The position numbers and the translations under genes were made by a program. DNA of 64,000 nucleotides from Pseudeuparius sepicola (taxonomy: Eukaryota > Arthropoda > Insecta > Coleoptera > Anthribidae): contig OY987299.1 of assembly GCA_963920635.1 (NCBI GenBank), forward strand, positions 116,623,373-116,687,372. The letters are read 5' to 3'. A model generated the notes under the pieces. It was not told where the DNA came from, did not search any database, and worked only from the letters and a program-made list of their open reading frames with translations. Within the stretch, counting starts at the first letter, position 1. Each line of letters opens with the position of its first letter. Shown one piece after another: positions 34,387 through 45,996 of this stretch.

Positions 34387-35158
34387 AAAACCAACTTCTA
34401 AAATGCAAGGTGCAAAAAAATAACTTACTTTTTCATTACATTCGAAGAGAAGAAAAATGTTTGTAATTTTTATTTCCTCCAATAAAAATTTTCGACATCT
34501 AGTGCGGGCTAAAATAATTAAGAAAACATAAGTAAATTGTAAGGCCGATCTAACATTTTGAAAACTTCATTAAAAAGTTTTCAAAAAATCTTCTATATTC
34601 TTTATTCTAATAGGGCCGAATTTTCCCGATAGAACTATAGGACAACATTAGCTCAAGTACTATGGAAAACCATAGAAAACCGTAGTAATCCCAGCGAGTG
34701 TATAGGACAATAATTAGTAAATCACACAGATATAAAGGAGCAATTCCGTAAATCCACATTTTTGTCCAACGCTCTTGGCCATCAGCAGTGTTTTTCTATA
34801 AAGACATGTGCATGCAGTCTGCCTCGGCCTCGATCCAAACCAAGGTCGATCGAAGGCAGAAAAACATGCAGTCACGCTCCGAACATCGCCACCGCAGCCC
34901 ATATCGCTGCATTTTCTTAAATAGGAGTATTTAGAGTATAAGTCTGTTTTTGTCATGAAAAGTCATCATAATCCAGGATATTTATCCATTGTGCAAAAAA
35001 ATAAATGCTGGCAAGCTGATTTTTTCAGGGTTGGTCGGGGACTGCCTCCTGAGTATCCAACCAAAAAATCACACTCGAACCCCTTCAGGGTTTTGTGCAA
35101 TAGGGGTGGTTTCTTATTTATTTATTTTTTATATTTTTTTCCAGCCTGTGCATAATAA
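34387..35158. other. Non-coding stretch
   Basis: No gene or repeat partner recognised. Short frames at 34714-35183 overlap on both strands and are not convincing. Confidence 0.35.
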
Positions 35159-35161
35159 TAA

Positions 35162-35219
35162 GCTCTACAACTTTGCCTTGTAAAACTTTTTTTATATTTA
35201 TAAGGCAAAGTTGTAGAGC
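35162..35219. repeat. 18-bp perfect hairpin
   Basis: GCTCTACAACTTTGCCTT (35162-35179) and its exact reverse complement (35202-35219), with a 22-nt loop. Lies immediately before R610 copy C. Confidence 0.9.
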
Positions 35220-35222
35220 ACA

Positions 35223-35609
35223 TCATGTGGTTTATTTGCCTCGGCCAGAGGCCTCAGCAACTAAACTCCACATGAGTCATAAAAAGAACTTCAGTGCCGA
35301 GGTACATATTATATTTTTTTTGAAATCGGAAAAAAAAAGTTTTATTAGGCAAGAAAATAATAAGGGTAGGATGAGGTGCTATAGGTAACAATTTCGCAAT
35401 GTGTACGAAAAGTTAAGTGGGCCTTTATCGGCCGGGTTTTGAATATTTGGTCACTTTTGACGGGCGATTTCTCCGCGTCTGACGTTTGATGTTTACAACT
35501 CGCCAAGGCCTACTTATTGAAAAAATCGTACAATAATGGGCTACATTATTGTACGATTTCTGTGCTTTTAATGACGATTTTGGGACATTTTAATGCCGAT
35601 TTCAAGAAA
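35223..35609 (+). repeat. R610 repeat, copy C (internally deleted)
   Basis: Same orientation as the tandem pair at 45.4 kb. Lacks the outer arm of the head and about 180 bp between AATAATAAGG and GGTAACAATTTCGCAATG. Contains the perfect inner hairpin around GGGCTACATTATTG, like copies D and E. Confidence 0.85.
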
Positions 35610-35773
35610 ATATATTTACTAAATAATATACTAGTAACGATACACTAATTATTCTTAAATAACCGTTTATATATACTCATATTTAAAAATCAATATTATC
35701 GTCACCTACCTACATTCATTGATCTTATTAAAGTTTTACAGAAATTATAATTACAGATACCTACCTAGTAATA

Positions 35774-35946
35774 TTTGCAAGATTTCTTGCTTTCAGCAAG
35801 ATTTCTTGCAAAATTGCAAGAGACTTTCAGAATGATTTCTTGTCTTGTCTTGCAAAGCAAGACAAGAAATTTAAAAGTCTTGTCTTGTTCTTACGGCAAG
35901 AAGAAGACAAGAACAAGAAATTTGCAAGAGTCTTGTGAAACACTAG
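35774..35946. mobile_element. hAT-like end made of CAAGA/TCTTG palindromes
   Basis: Dense alternation of TTGCAAGA, TTTCTTG, TTGTCTTG and CAAGACAAGAA words forms several nested hairpins. Read from the right edge inward it starts TAGTGTTTCACAAGAC, a hAT/Buster-like terminus. The left part of the element was not delimited. Confidence 0.5.
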
Positions 35947-36079
35947 TTAGGGATAGTCTGCTAATGTGAAAGATTCTCCATATACGTATAAGTGAGGTTT
36001 TGGAGTCTACATTTCGTCACAATATGAAAATAACCTGACAGGAACACGAGTTTTCTTTTTGGAAAAAAACATCCTTTAT
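35947..36079. other. Non-coding spacer
   Basis: Nothing recognised. Confidence 0.3.
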
Positions 36080-36500
36080 TGCTTCGTTAATGGGGCATTT
36101 CTGTTCAGCCCTTCTCGCCCACTCGCCCGATCACGACCAAACCACCACCAACAACCGACCGCGCCCATCCTCTTCGCGTGACGCTACCGCAGCGCGGCTT
36201 CTTCCAGGCGCCCGCCGCTATTACTTGACACAAATTCGCGGGCACGCACCACCGCAACAGGAAAAGAACCCCGCCGCACGGCCCCGCTTGTAAATATCGC
36301 GATAAGCCGGTCGATGAAGGTGATTAATGCGGCCGGCAAGGAAATGGGGCTGTAAATCGCGGGAGCGGCACAACACCTCCGCGGGAACCATCAATAACGG
36401 CCGGCGTCGTCGCCGGAAGCGGTTCGCTGACACGCGAATCGATGGTGTGGGTGTAGTGGTGAGCCTAATGGAGGCGACTGCGGTGTGCTGGAAGAAGTCG
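36080..36500. other. Strongly GC-rich single-copy island
   Basis: The most GC-rich block of the window. Includes AAATATCGCGATAAGCC, GCGGCCGGCAAGG and CCGGCGTCGTCGCCGG. Open frames on both strands here reflect GC composition rather than a recognisable protein. Candidate conserved regulatory region or a lost exon. Confidence 0.4.
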
Positions 36501-37448
36501 GTTAAGCAAAAATAGAGATTAGCTAATCGTACCTATAACGTAGGTATAGGTGTTGCGTGTCTGACGTCTCGCGTCTTGTTGTGCTTTCTTCAAAAAGGAA
36601 GTGTTGGTTTCTAGTTATTATACAGGGTGATTTATTCATAAATACATTAATTTTAACCACGTCATCAGGGAGGTACATATATACCGAAAACGCAAAAAAA
36701 AAATTTTTTGCTGCATGTTTAAATAATGGGGCAATTTATCCCAAATCCCGCGTAACGAGGCGCACCTGAACGCATGTGGCTACGACGTTATGCTGCAGCA
36801 CATGGCACCGGCCGCGACGTTGCCATTATTTATTGATAATTTAATTACGAAAAAATATTCAGTTTATGAATTATTTACCTAGTTGATATGCCAATAACAG
36901 GGTGTTAGCACACCTTGGACTTGGCGTGTTCAGCATCTAACTCGAGAGACCCTTATCACTACACTTTTCACAGCACCCGCTATAACAATACAAAAGGCCT
37001 TCACAATCACACGCACAAAACGCACTCAGTGTCTACAGAGGGTGGAAAATACTGAAACCTCAAAAGACTGAAACTGTCTCCGAAATTCGCTAGATTTTGA
37101 GATTTAAGACAAAAGTTTTATTAAAAAGAACGCAGGCGTCCCATCCGCATTCCACAACTATTATTTATTACGTCAAACTTGTCATTGTCAAGGATCTGCT
37201 GCCGGTTTCTATTGTATGTGGCGCCATCTCGTTGGTAATAACGTCGCCGAATCTGTGGTTGAGCTCTCAGTCACCCTCTTGTGTGTTCAAAACCGAAAGT
37301 CTACAGCGCGCTTTATGACACGGTAACTAGCGAACCTTTCTAATAGATGGCAGCACGTACTACAGAAACCAGAGTTGCCTACATTCTGTAGGTATATTCG
37401 GTACTCTTTGTGCAACATTTTTGCTTTTTTACCAAAACGGTTCTCTAG
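36501..37448. other. Non-coding with transposon-terminus boxes
   Basis: TATACAGGGTGATTTATTC at 36620 and ACAGGGTGTTAGCACACC at 36898 are CAGGGTG-type ends. No matching partners were found. Confidence 0.4.
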
Positions 37449-37554
37449 ACAAATGCGGAAATGATAGACATAATAATGATCCTTCATGGAGAATACCTGC
37501 AGAATGTCAGTCAAGCTACCGCGGAACTATTTAGAAGCGCGCCACCTATCGGCA
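37449..37554 (+). pseudogene. DUF4817-type transposase N-terminus, fragment
   Basis: The frame reads TNAEMIDIIMILHGEYLQNV then SQATAELFRS before a TAG at 37552-37554. This matches the helix-turn-helix N-terminal domain (DUF4817) of insect mariner-like transposases, whose core is '.N.E..DMI.IYGEC..N...A...Y'. An upstream in-frame TAG precedes it, and no catalytic region follows in any frame nearby. About 35 residues only, so moderate confidence. Confidence 0.55.
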
Positions 37555-38997
37555 GGTAGCGAAACTAAGTACGAAACCACAACGACGTTTCATTACGGGA
37601 ATGCTTTCTACGAACGAAGTAGTGTCAATGAATGCGACATGGAACATAACCTTTAAAAATATCCAAACCAAAATACGGAGAATATGCACTGTGAAATACG
37701 GGAAACAATAACATCACATGTGCGATTAGTGAGGCGGAGTGCGAGAAACGAAAGGAAATTCACAGTGCACTCTGCAGAAACTTGGCAAGGATCAATGCCG
37801 CAAACACCAACGCGCCGCGTGCCGGAAATTCTCGGCCACGGGCAATCGCCAAGCTCCTTTTGCGGATTTCGGGCTACACACATCCTCCTACTCCTACTAA
37901 CGACTGCACGACAAGGGTTGTGACAAACAGAAGTCAAGAAAGCTAAGGACTTTTAGCAACCCATCATCCCTAACTCGCCCAGAAATAATACTAAGACTCG
38001 GTAGGTTACACATCAGGCTATACCCGGTAACATACCTAACGGCAGGAAAAGAAACTAGAAAAAGCTGTAAAGATCGAAAGGTGGAAATTAGAAAGATTCA
38101 AGTACTTACGACTGAACCAATGTCACAGAGGAGGACCACCCCCACGGAAACGATTCTATTGCAAATATGGATCCCTAGTAACAATGAAAAGCAAACATAA
38201 CGAGAAATAAAGGAATGAGAAGTGTATCGTTGGTGATGGTAACCAACTTAAGCGGAAAGTAAGGTAATTTTAAGCAACTGTATCCCAGAGATGTTGGCTA
38301 ATTTTGACGTTCTTATTTCAGAGGAAGCAGAACAATCACAGAACACAACTACTTACTCTAGGAGCGTCTTGGTGTAGTAAAAAGGATTATCAGTGAACTA
38401 GTGAGCGGAAATATTAGTGCCCCAAGCGAAAGTGAGTGAAGTTCGTTTTATCGAGAAAAAATCGTCTTCAGTGGTGTCGAGGTCCACGAAATCATGTAAG
38501 CCCCCTAGTTGAATAGGTACCTACTTAATAAAGCATCCAAAAATCAAAAGGTCACGTAAGCAGTCGTTTCATTTATTTTTCTCGTTGGCATTTATCCCTT
38601 AAGGCTCGCCTTAAGGTGTCTCAGGGCAAAACTAACCGTTACAAGAGGTAAGCGTTAACATTTGTCCATAATTTCCGCAAGCATTTGGCGGAACATTCGC
38701 CTACAATACAAATAATTATGTACTGAAAACATTCCTTTAAATTTACGAAAGTTGCCTGCATCTGGCAACAATGTTGACTCGCGCAACGGCAAGCGTCGTC
38801 CGATGCCTCATGCGCCCTGAAAGCAATCCAGTGGCAGCCGTAAATAGAGGGCCAAATAGGTAAAAATGCGGTTTAGAAAAAAAATAATTCCGGCTTTAAA
38901 AAAAAGTTGGAATTTTTTTAATTGCGATTTCGCATTCATAGCATTTTTCCCTACCCACTGTTAAAATTAATGTAGTTATGAATAAATCACCCTGTAT
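37555..38997. other. Non-coding stretch
   Basis: Moderate GC, short frames on both strands without family signatures. An AAATCACCCTGTATA box at about 38984-38998 is the only terminus-like motif, directly before the next element. Confidence 0.4.
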
Positions 38998-39005
38998 AGT
39001 AGGAC

Positions 39006-39502
39006 CATGGAGGGTAGAGGTAAGGAGGACCATCTCTGTGTTATAAAATTGTCTCTCAAAAGTATTAAATTAAGATGGCGCTACTGTTGCCCCCGGGTAC
39101 CAAATCTACACTCCCAACTTTGCTACTTTCCACTCTGCTGGAGAGTCAATCGTGAATCACTGTGATTCGATCACTTTAAAGTATTGATTGACCGAATCTC
39201 AACATATCGAAACGATCCAATCGTGAAGCAGTCGGTTATTACCGACACTCCATAGTCCACACATTGAACGGTCGACGATCGTACGAACTAAGACCGAATT
39301 AAATGATTCGATATTTTTTGAAATCGGTCACCGATCGATTTGGTCATAGTAAAATGAACGGCTTACCCATCTCTACTACAACCGCTAAGTTCGGGTCATA
39401 CCCGGGGAGAACACGAGCGCCATCCTTATTTAATGCTTTTATACGACAGTTTTTAGGCCGAACACCCATATAAGATGGTGCTCCTTACCGCTACCCTCCA
39501 TA
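39006..39502. mobile_element. Non-autonomous hAT-type element with 8-bp target duplication
   Basis: Flanked by AGTAGGAC at 38998-39005 and 39503-39510. Termini CATGGAGGGTAG and CTACCCTCCATA. Homologous inverted arms extend about 110 bp inward (AAGATGGCGCTACTG / GAGCGCCATCCTT, CCCCGGGTACC / GGTCATACCCGGGG). The centre holds many GATTCG / CGAATC words. Length 497 bp. Confidence 0.85.
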
Positions 39503-39510
39503 AGTAGGAC

Positions 39511-40195
39511 TAGAGTAATAATTTCACTCTCACACCTGTAGCCAGCTACTTCCACAAACAAACCTCTTTAATTTCCTAAGTATGATGGGTATTGTAAATT
39601 AGGGAAGCACGACCTCTCGATCCACCTGATCAAACTTTCCCGACCTTCTTACGAAGATGTCACCTGCCTCCTGCTTCCATATCTAGGTATTTCTAGACTC
39701 TTGCGAAGATCTCACCTGCCTCCAGGTCACCTGCTGTTTCCAGGTGTTTCTAGACACAATCGTAGAGGTAGTAACATTCACAAACCGTAAATGTGCGTGG
39801 CTGGAAATGTTGTGGTTCACGAAATGGAGACATAGCTTGAACACGATGAAGAACTTCCTCTAAATGTTGACTACCTGAAACCGACTTGACCATGGTTATA
39901 CCATACGCTGGAGGGGTCTTAGAGAAGACAAGAAAAGTATATTCAGCCATGACGTCAAGATAACTTTCAAATCAAACCAAATGCTCAAAGCTGCACTCAC
40001 GAGAACTAAGCCCGCCAACAAGGCGAATGACAAAGATTTGAAAGAAGAGAAAACAAAACGATCATTGCCATTACGACTGGAAGAACATAAAAAGCACTTA
40101 CAAATATTGTTGTAAAAAATTAAATTCAAAAAGACGGTGTCAAATCCTGATTAGGCAGCGGTTTTTCCTGGCAACATGGAAAGTTGCCCTTTAGC
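39511..40195. other. Non-coding with an E-box cluster
   Basis: Contains a diverged tandem duplication around CGAAGAT(G/C)TCACCTGCCTCC at 39653 and 39704. Minus-strand frames at 39750-40129 lack family signatures. Confidence 0.4.
39661..39746. promoter_or_regulatory. Four CACCTG/CAGGTG E-boxes
   Basis: CACCTG at 39661, 39713 and 39728, and CAGGTG at 39741. The first two lie in a local duplication of about 52 bp. Sites of this form bind Snail/Zeb-type zinc fingers and bHLH dimers. Function is not shown. Confidence 0.35.
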
Positions 40196-40456
40196 AAAGA
40201 GGATACCAGAATATAGATAGTTCATCTTGTCAAATATGTCAAATGGAGCCCAACTTTAAAAGGTAATTAATCCATTGTAGGTCACAATGGATCTTCTTTC
40301 AAAGTTTTAAATTAATCTATAATAAATGAAGAACGCAGTCTACTTCATAGTTTATCTGAACGATATTATCGTGTGTGTGAAAAATTACGTAAAAGTTGGG
40401 CTCCATTTGACATATTTGACAAGATGAACTCTCTATATTCTGGTACCCTCTTTGCC
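40196..40456. repeat. Foldback with about 62-bp arms
   Basis: CAAAGAGGATACCAGAATAT...AAATGGAGCCCAACTTT pairs with AAGTTGGGCTCCATTTGACA...GGTACCCTCTTTG. Few mismatches, spacer about 135 bp. A diverged relative of one arm occurs at about 63015-63060. Confidence 0.85.
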
Positions 40457-40609
40457 TTTAGTAAGTTTGTTCTAAGCTCCTGTGGGAAAAATCTAAATTT
40501 TAGCAAGTGAGTAAGTTTGCGCCACAAAGAAACCGCAGGTAATGAATTATCCAAACCTTCCACATGTGACCGACATTCTTTGGCATTTGATGATAATAAC
40601 ATATAATTA

Positions 40610-41728
40610 TACAGGGTGTCCCAGCATATGAGGGCAATCTCTCGGATTTATACAGGTGACGTTAAAATAACATGCCAAGTTTTTATAAAAAAAAATCCCA
40701 GAGGGAAACTACGGAGACACAGGGTGTTGAAATTCTTTTTTTGAAATCTAATTATGGCTATATCTCTCAAAATAACCATGTTACTGAACTGAAATTTGGT
40801 AATGTTGCGTTTTTGGGCATGGCGAATAAGTTGAAGGCATCAATTTTTACGTATCTCACAGAGGGCGCCACTTGCACTATTTTTGGATCGTGTTATTGCT
40901 CGTAACTTTTTTGAGGTTATCTTTTTGGTCTTGCAGGTCCATCAATTTAGTGCACCTTTCATATTGCAACAAAAGTGGACTCTTGTTTCATAACGATAAA
41001 ATCAACCGTTTGCGTTGAAATTGGCGAAACGTTCCCTAAAACACCTGTTAACTTCAACATTCGAAACATAAAACTTTCTCCTACCGCTTTCAAATGTTAC
41101 AGATCAAGTGTACCTTTAAAATTATGAAAAAAATACCAAATGGACATTGGACAAAACACCATTGCTTTTCTTGAAATAGGATGTTCAAATTCTGTCAAAT
41201 TCAATTCCATTTTGAAAGCTAATAATTTTTGGTACATTGTTCATAAGGATTTTCTTCTCAATTTAAATTCTACAGTCGATCTGTAACGTTTGAAAGCGGT
41301 AGGTAAAGATTTTATGTTTCTAATGTTGAAGTTAACAGGTGTTTTGAGGCACGTTTTACGAATTTCAACGCAAAAGGGTGATTTTATCGTTAAGAAAAAA
41401 CAGTACACTTTTGTTGCAAAATGAAAAGGTGCACTTAAATGGACCTGCAAGACCAAAAACATAACCTCAAACAAGTTACGAGTAAAGGCACGATCAAAAA
41501 ACATCACAAGTGGCGCCCTCTGTGAGATACGTAAAAATTGATACCTTCGGCTTATTCTCCATCCCCAAAAACACAACAATGCCAAATTTTAGTTCAGTGG
41601 CTTGATTATTTTGGGAGATATAGCCATAATTTCCCTCTGGGAATTTTTTTTATAGGAACTTGTCATGTTATTTTAACGTTCCCTGTATAAATCCGGGAGA
41701 TTGCCCACATATTCTGGGACACCCTGTA
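40610..41728. repeat. Foldback element, about 1.12 kb
   Basis: Starts TACAGGGTGTCCCAGCATAT and ends ATTCTGGGACACCCTGTA. The arms are about 470-500 bp with moderate divergence. The centre is near 41170. Arm landmarks such as GAGGGCGCCACTTG / CAAGTGGCGCCCTC are symmetric. TA at both ends. Long frames on either strand are arm translations, not genes. Confidence 0.88.
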
Positions 41729-42301
41729 TATACCGAAATGTGAAGATCGTCAATAGAGCAACTGGCGCTACCGCTTCTCTAGTCGACACCAATCAATAAT
41801 TCGATAACTTCCGTATGTTCGCGTTGCCGATGGGAATCACCAAAGAGCTACCCTATACCCCACATTTAGAAAACAACAATACACATATATAAACATAGAC
41901 TGTACGCGAACCAATTAAACCCCCGCGATGGTCCGATGTCCGGCGAACACGCGTTCTCTGGTAGGGAATAATGGGCCTCTGACTGATAAGATCTGGGACG
42001 AGGTGGCGTGCCTGCAGTGCGTTTCCTTCCACGCCGCCGGCAGCGCTAGGCGCGTACATCAACGTGTGTATGTGTAGGCCATCGGAAAGCGAAAACTGTA
42101 CTCGAATCGTGAAATATTAGGTAGTGCGCGCTGCACAGGGTAGCCAGAGATGGCGAAATAGACTATTTTGAACAATTAGAACCAACCTTGAGGGCCTTGA
42201 GGGCCTCAACATTACTAACAGTGTGACCTCTTTTTCAGAGACTTCCAGAAGACAAGAAAGCATTAGGTACCTATAATATCTTGTAAATGGATATACAAGG
42301 A
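41729..42301. other. Non-coding stretch
   Basis: Partly GC-balanced (41850-42070). No repeat partner or coding signature. Confidence 0.35.
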
Positions 42302-42690
42302 GAGGATAATTCCGGATGGATCAATAGAAAAATACTAGGCGAGGTTGGTAATGAAAGGTTGTTCACAAAGAAAAGGTGAAGACTACGACCAAACGTTTAG
42401 CCCTGTAGTTAAATCTGGAATGATAATAAAAGGAATATTAAGCATATAGCTGCTGGAGAAAATGTTGAATTGACTAGATGGATGTCTCTACAGCATGCGC
42501 TTATATAGAAAAATCGACGAAGATGTTTATGTGAAACAACCAAAAGGTTATGAAGATTCAACTAATAGAGTTTTGTAGACTCCAGACAAGTTTTTATGGT
42601 CTCAAACGAGCACAATGGAGCAAATTGCTAACATTTTCATGAAAGCTTTACTTCTTTAAACCAAAAATATTTTGAGAGGCTCTTATACTC
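42302..42690 (+). pseudogene. Copia-type reverse transcriptase fragment
   Basis: The frame reads ARLVMKGCSQRKGEDYDQTF and SPVV, the start of the RVT_2 domain of Ty1/Copia retrotransposons. After a shift come IDEDVYVKQPKGYED (the 'E.V....P.G' part) and LQTSFYGLKRAQW (the 'L..SLYGLKQA...W' part). At least two stops (TAG before ARLV, TAG after TNRV) and two frameshifts break it. The catalytic YVDD region and the rest of pol are missing. Confidence 0.88.
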
Positions 42691-44209
42691 CTGTAAAACA
42701 ATGGGCTTGAGAAAAATCATCCAAAGGGAAGGATGTTGAAGATTGTAATATCACTTTTCATTTTTCTTATGGTGTATCCATGAAAATAAGTAAATAAAAA
42801 GTGTCAAAAACCAAAAATAAAGCAATTATTCTTTGAGTTTCAGTCTCGTGTACCAAGTGCTTTAGGACTTCAACAGCTCTGAAGAAAATTGTTAATTCTA
42901 AAGTTTTCTGTATGTACATAATAACACCAATAAACACCAATTATAAATTGAACGTGCCTACGTTTGGAGTTGTTTTATTATAATGTAGTTATCATTACTC
43001 TTTTTCCTAAGCTAAAAGTACCATATTTAAATAGGGAAATGCACAATTTAAATGGGTAAAAAATTGAAAAATCTAAGTCGGCGGATTTGCTTCAAAAATT
43101 ACCCTCCGACACGTCTTTTATTCTAAACAACTTTTCTAAATAAATATTTTTAAAAACAAAGGAGTTTCACACTTGGAAATAAAAAAAATCGGAGTTGGCT
43201 GATTTGTTTGAAAAGTGACAATCGGACACATCTTTTAATTCCAAACAACTTTTCTAAGTAAAAGTTTTTTGATATTTTTAAAAATAAAGGCAGTTTATTC
43301 TTGATCGCATTTCATGTTTTTGAATTTTTTGGACACCCTGTATAAAAAAATCGAAAATTCTCTTAGTGGACCATATTTTTTTCGAGAAGCAGAAACTTTT
43401 ATCAAGATGACTTTTTGTCGAAAAATGAAATTTTTGGTCCATTTGTCCTCTTATTTACCCCATCCGTGGACATACTATCGATAAAAAAAATCGATACTGG
43501 ATCTGGATTCACAATATCGAAGTATATTCCAACTCCAACGTCTCCAACGTCTGCTAACTAACCATTAGACCAAGCGTTGTAGACGATAGGTACTCGGAAT
43601 GAAAATAATCAACGAAATATATCTGGTTGACAGCGCCATCTGTCCCTCCTGAACTCCTCAAACTAAGCAGTTGTTGAATAACTTTCGTTAGTATATAGAT
43701 AAGGACAATACATATTATGTTGGCGGTATAATTCATTACCTAGTGTCACCATTTACTGTTTTATAATTCCATAGAAAGAGATATTATGCATCTGAACAAA
43801 CTGTGAAATTTTCTGCTTTTTCTGCTTTTCGAACGAGAACCAATCGGGTGTCTTCGGTTGTGAAAAGTAGTTTCGATGCTATAGAGCCGATTTCAACCAC
43901 AAAACATCATACATATTTTACTGTGAATATGTCATAACGGCCACACAAAATTGTTTCATAGTAAATCGCCAACAAGGAAAAAGGACGACTAATATTGCCA
44001 TCATTAGCAAGCTTTATGAAACTTGAAGTGGAATTTGGAGGTAAAAGGACATAATTCTACATTCCCACACTCCCACAAAGCGCATCCTGGTATCTCGATT
44101 CGATTCGTTTGGAAGATACAGGGCGTTTTCCGTGTTTTACCGTTTCGCAAACGTGCTATAAATTAGTTGGTGAATATTTTCGACTTGGGTAAAAACAATT
44201 TGCTTTTAT
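42691..44209. other. Non-coding with a diverged tandem duplication and a foldback-like end
   Basis: Two units of about 120 bp (43060-43180 and 43181-43305) share TTCTAAACAACTTTTCTAA versus TTCCAAACAACTTTTCTAA. A TTGGACACCCTGTATA box at 43329-43343, and GACTTTTTGTCGAAAAATGA with CATCCGTGGACATACT near 43420-43475, resemble the right half of the 4.03 kb foldback. Confidence 0.55.
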
Positions 44210-44890
44210 TTAGGTAGAATTCACGGTATATAGAGATATTTTCTTTCTCTGTTCGACAATAATGTTGTCTAAGTAATATTGGGCATTCATAGACCTCGTG
44301 AGTATAGGGACTAACTCCGTACGAGCATCGAAGCAAATTCCCCCCCCCCCCCAACCTTTTTAAAGCCACCATCAAGAGGTACTTTAGGAGAGATATTGCA
44401 GCTGGCAAACCTTTCTGCTCGCCTTCGCCAGACACGCTCACGTTTATCTGGAGCTTTAAGGCTAACTCTAGTTTCATCGGAGAACATAACTTGTTTCCAA
44501 TCATTCATGTTCCAATTCTGATGTAGTCTTGTAAAATTCAATATCTGAACTTTGTGTTCTCAAGTAAGCAATATTTCGAACATCTGCTAATTCATTTTTA
44601 TAGCAGATTGCTGGTGACTGTCCTGTCTCTGAGAGCAAGTTGTCTCAAAAAAACGATTATTAATTTGATTAGTGCTGGTACGAGCACGTCTCATTATGTC
44701 GTCTCACCATGGGGCAAATGCTGGAATGATGTATTTCTAATAAACCAGCAACATATCGCATGGAATATCCTTCATCCGGTAGAGTCGATGTTCGTATTAC
44801 ATCCTCAATTGATAAATTTCTTTGGCGGTTCATTTCCCTTACTTGATCTACTCGCAAATGATCTTCCCAACATGCATGTGATAAAAACAA
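44210..44890 (-). pseudogene. Tc1-like transposase, truncated and frameshifted
   Basis: N-terminal helix-turn-helix: LPDEGYSMRYVAGLLEIHHS then SICPMVRRHNETCSYQ (44820-44670). A poorly kept linker follows, then NWNMNDWKQVMFSDETRVSL (about 44500), where FSDE/FSDET contains the first catalytic Asp. Next are VWRRRAERFA and, in another frame, ICFDARTELVPILTRSMNAQ and YYLDNIIVEQ, ending at a TAA (44210-44212). The Asp and Glu of the remaining triad, expected downstream, are absent. A C/G homopolymer of about 12 at 44340 coincides with one frameshift. The TIRs of this element were not found. Confidence 0.9.
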
Positions 44891-44983
44891 TCACAATCGA
44901 AAGCTTGCTTTTCACATACAATTTGCTTTAATCAGCACTTTTTACGAAAAATTTAGTACAGTTCTAGTCTAAAACGAGGTTTA

Positions 44984-44991
44984 ATACGAAT
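44984..44991. repeat. Target-site duplication, left (ATACGAAT)
   Basis: Identical to 48588-48595. The 8-bp size fits P-element insertion. Confidence 0.88.
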
Positions 44992-45050
44992 TAGAGGCCC
45001 TGTATGACACAAAAAGTGACAGTTATTCGTTTTAACAGAGGTTGGACAAC
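44992..45050 (+). repeat. Left TIR of the P-like element
   Basis: 58/59 identity to the reverse complement of 48529-48587. Confidence 0.95.
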
Positions 45051-45386
45051 GATCGGATCTCTCTCTCTAGCGAGGGTCTTATTTTCCCTATGAAATTCAT
45101 TTTGTGCAACAGACATATATTTTTTCGCTCTTTCTTGCATTCCCCTAGCAGCATAATGTATCAAAATTTGATTTTAAGGTTAAGCTAACGATAGTTAACT
45201 GCCATAAGCGCAGGTAGATGAGGGCACAGTTTAAAATATATAAAAATATAGATAAAACGAATAAATAGGTTAGGTAGTAGTATGTTATTTGCAAAGCTTC
45301 ACTAATAATAATTATTGAAGTTTGAATGGAAAAGTGAAGAAACATAATTTGTTCCAAAAAAACAGCAATTTTAGGATATCAGGATA

Positions 45387-45996
45387 ATAGTTATTTATGT
45401 ACCAAGGCACTGAAGTTCAACTTTTTATGACTCATGTGGAGTTTAGTTGCTGAGGCCTCTGGCCGAGGCAAATAAACCACATGAGTCATAAAAAGAACTT
45501 CAGTGCCGAGGTACATATTATATTTTTTTTGAAATCGGGAAAAAAAAAGTTTGATTAGGCAAGAAAATAATAATAAGGGATCACCCGTTCACGAACCGAC
45601 TACGCGCGGCGTTGCTTGACTTCACTGATCGCTCTACCTGGGACAAGTATAATGACGTACGGCACCTTCTGACAGGAAAACCAAACTGCTGCTTCTTGTG
45701 CAGCCTACACATCAAATCTATTGATTTTCAAATTTACTAAAATATGTATACTGAAGGATTGCGCTTCTATAGGAAACAATTTCGCAATGTGTACGAACAG
45801 TTAAATGAGCCTTTATCGGCCGGGTTTTGAATATTTGGTCACTTTTGACGGGCGATTTCTCCGCGTCTGACGTTTGATGTTTACATCTCGCCAAGGCCTA
45901 CTTATTGAAAAAATCGTACAATAATGGGCTACATTATTGTACGATTTCTGTGCTTTTAATGACGATTTTGGGACATTTTAATGCCGATTTCAAGAA
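45387..45996 (+). repeat. R610 repeat, copy D (tandem unit 1)
   Basis: 610-bp unit beginning ATAGTTATTTATGTACCAAG. The first about 125 bp form a head palindrome: GCACTGAAGTTC...ACTCATGTGG against CCACATGAGTCATAAAAAGA and ACTTCAGTGC. Near the end AAATCGTACAATAATG and CATTATTGTACGATTT form a perfect hairpin. Confidence 0.92.

Noticed and set aside
35774..35946. CRISPR-like array
   Set aside because: Repeats are short nested palindromes without regular spacers, and the context is eukaryotic.
36090..36515. Several frames of 60-70 codons in the GC-rich island
   Set aside because: They exist on both strands and three frames, as expected from GC-rich DNA with few stops; no motif or splice context.
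41241..41585. 114-codon frame in the 40.6 kb foldback
   Set aside because: Translation of the repeat arm; the opposite arm gives the same kind of frame, and no protein family matches.
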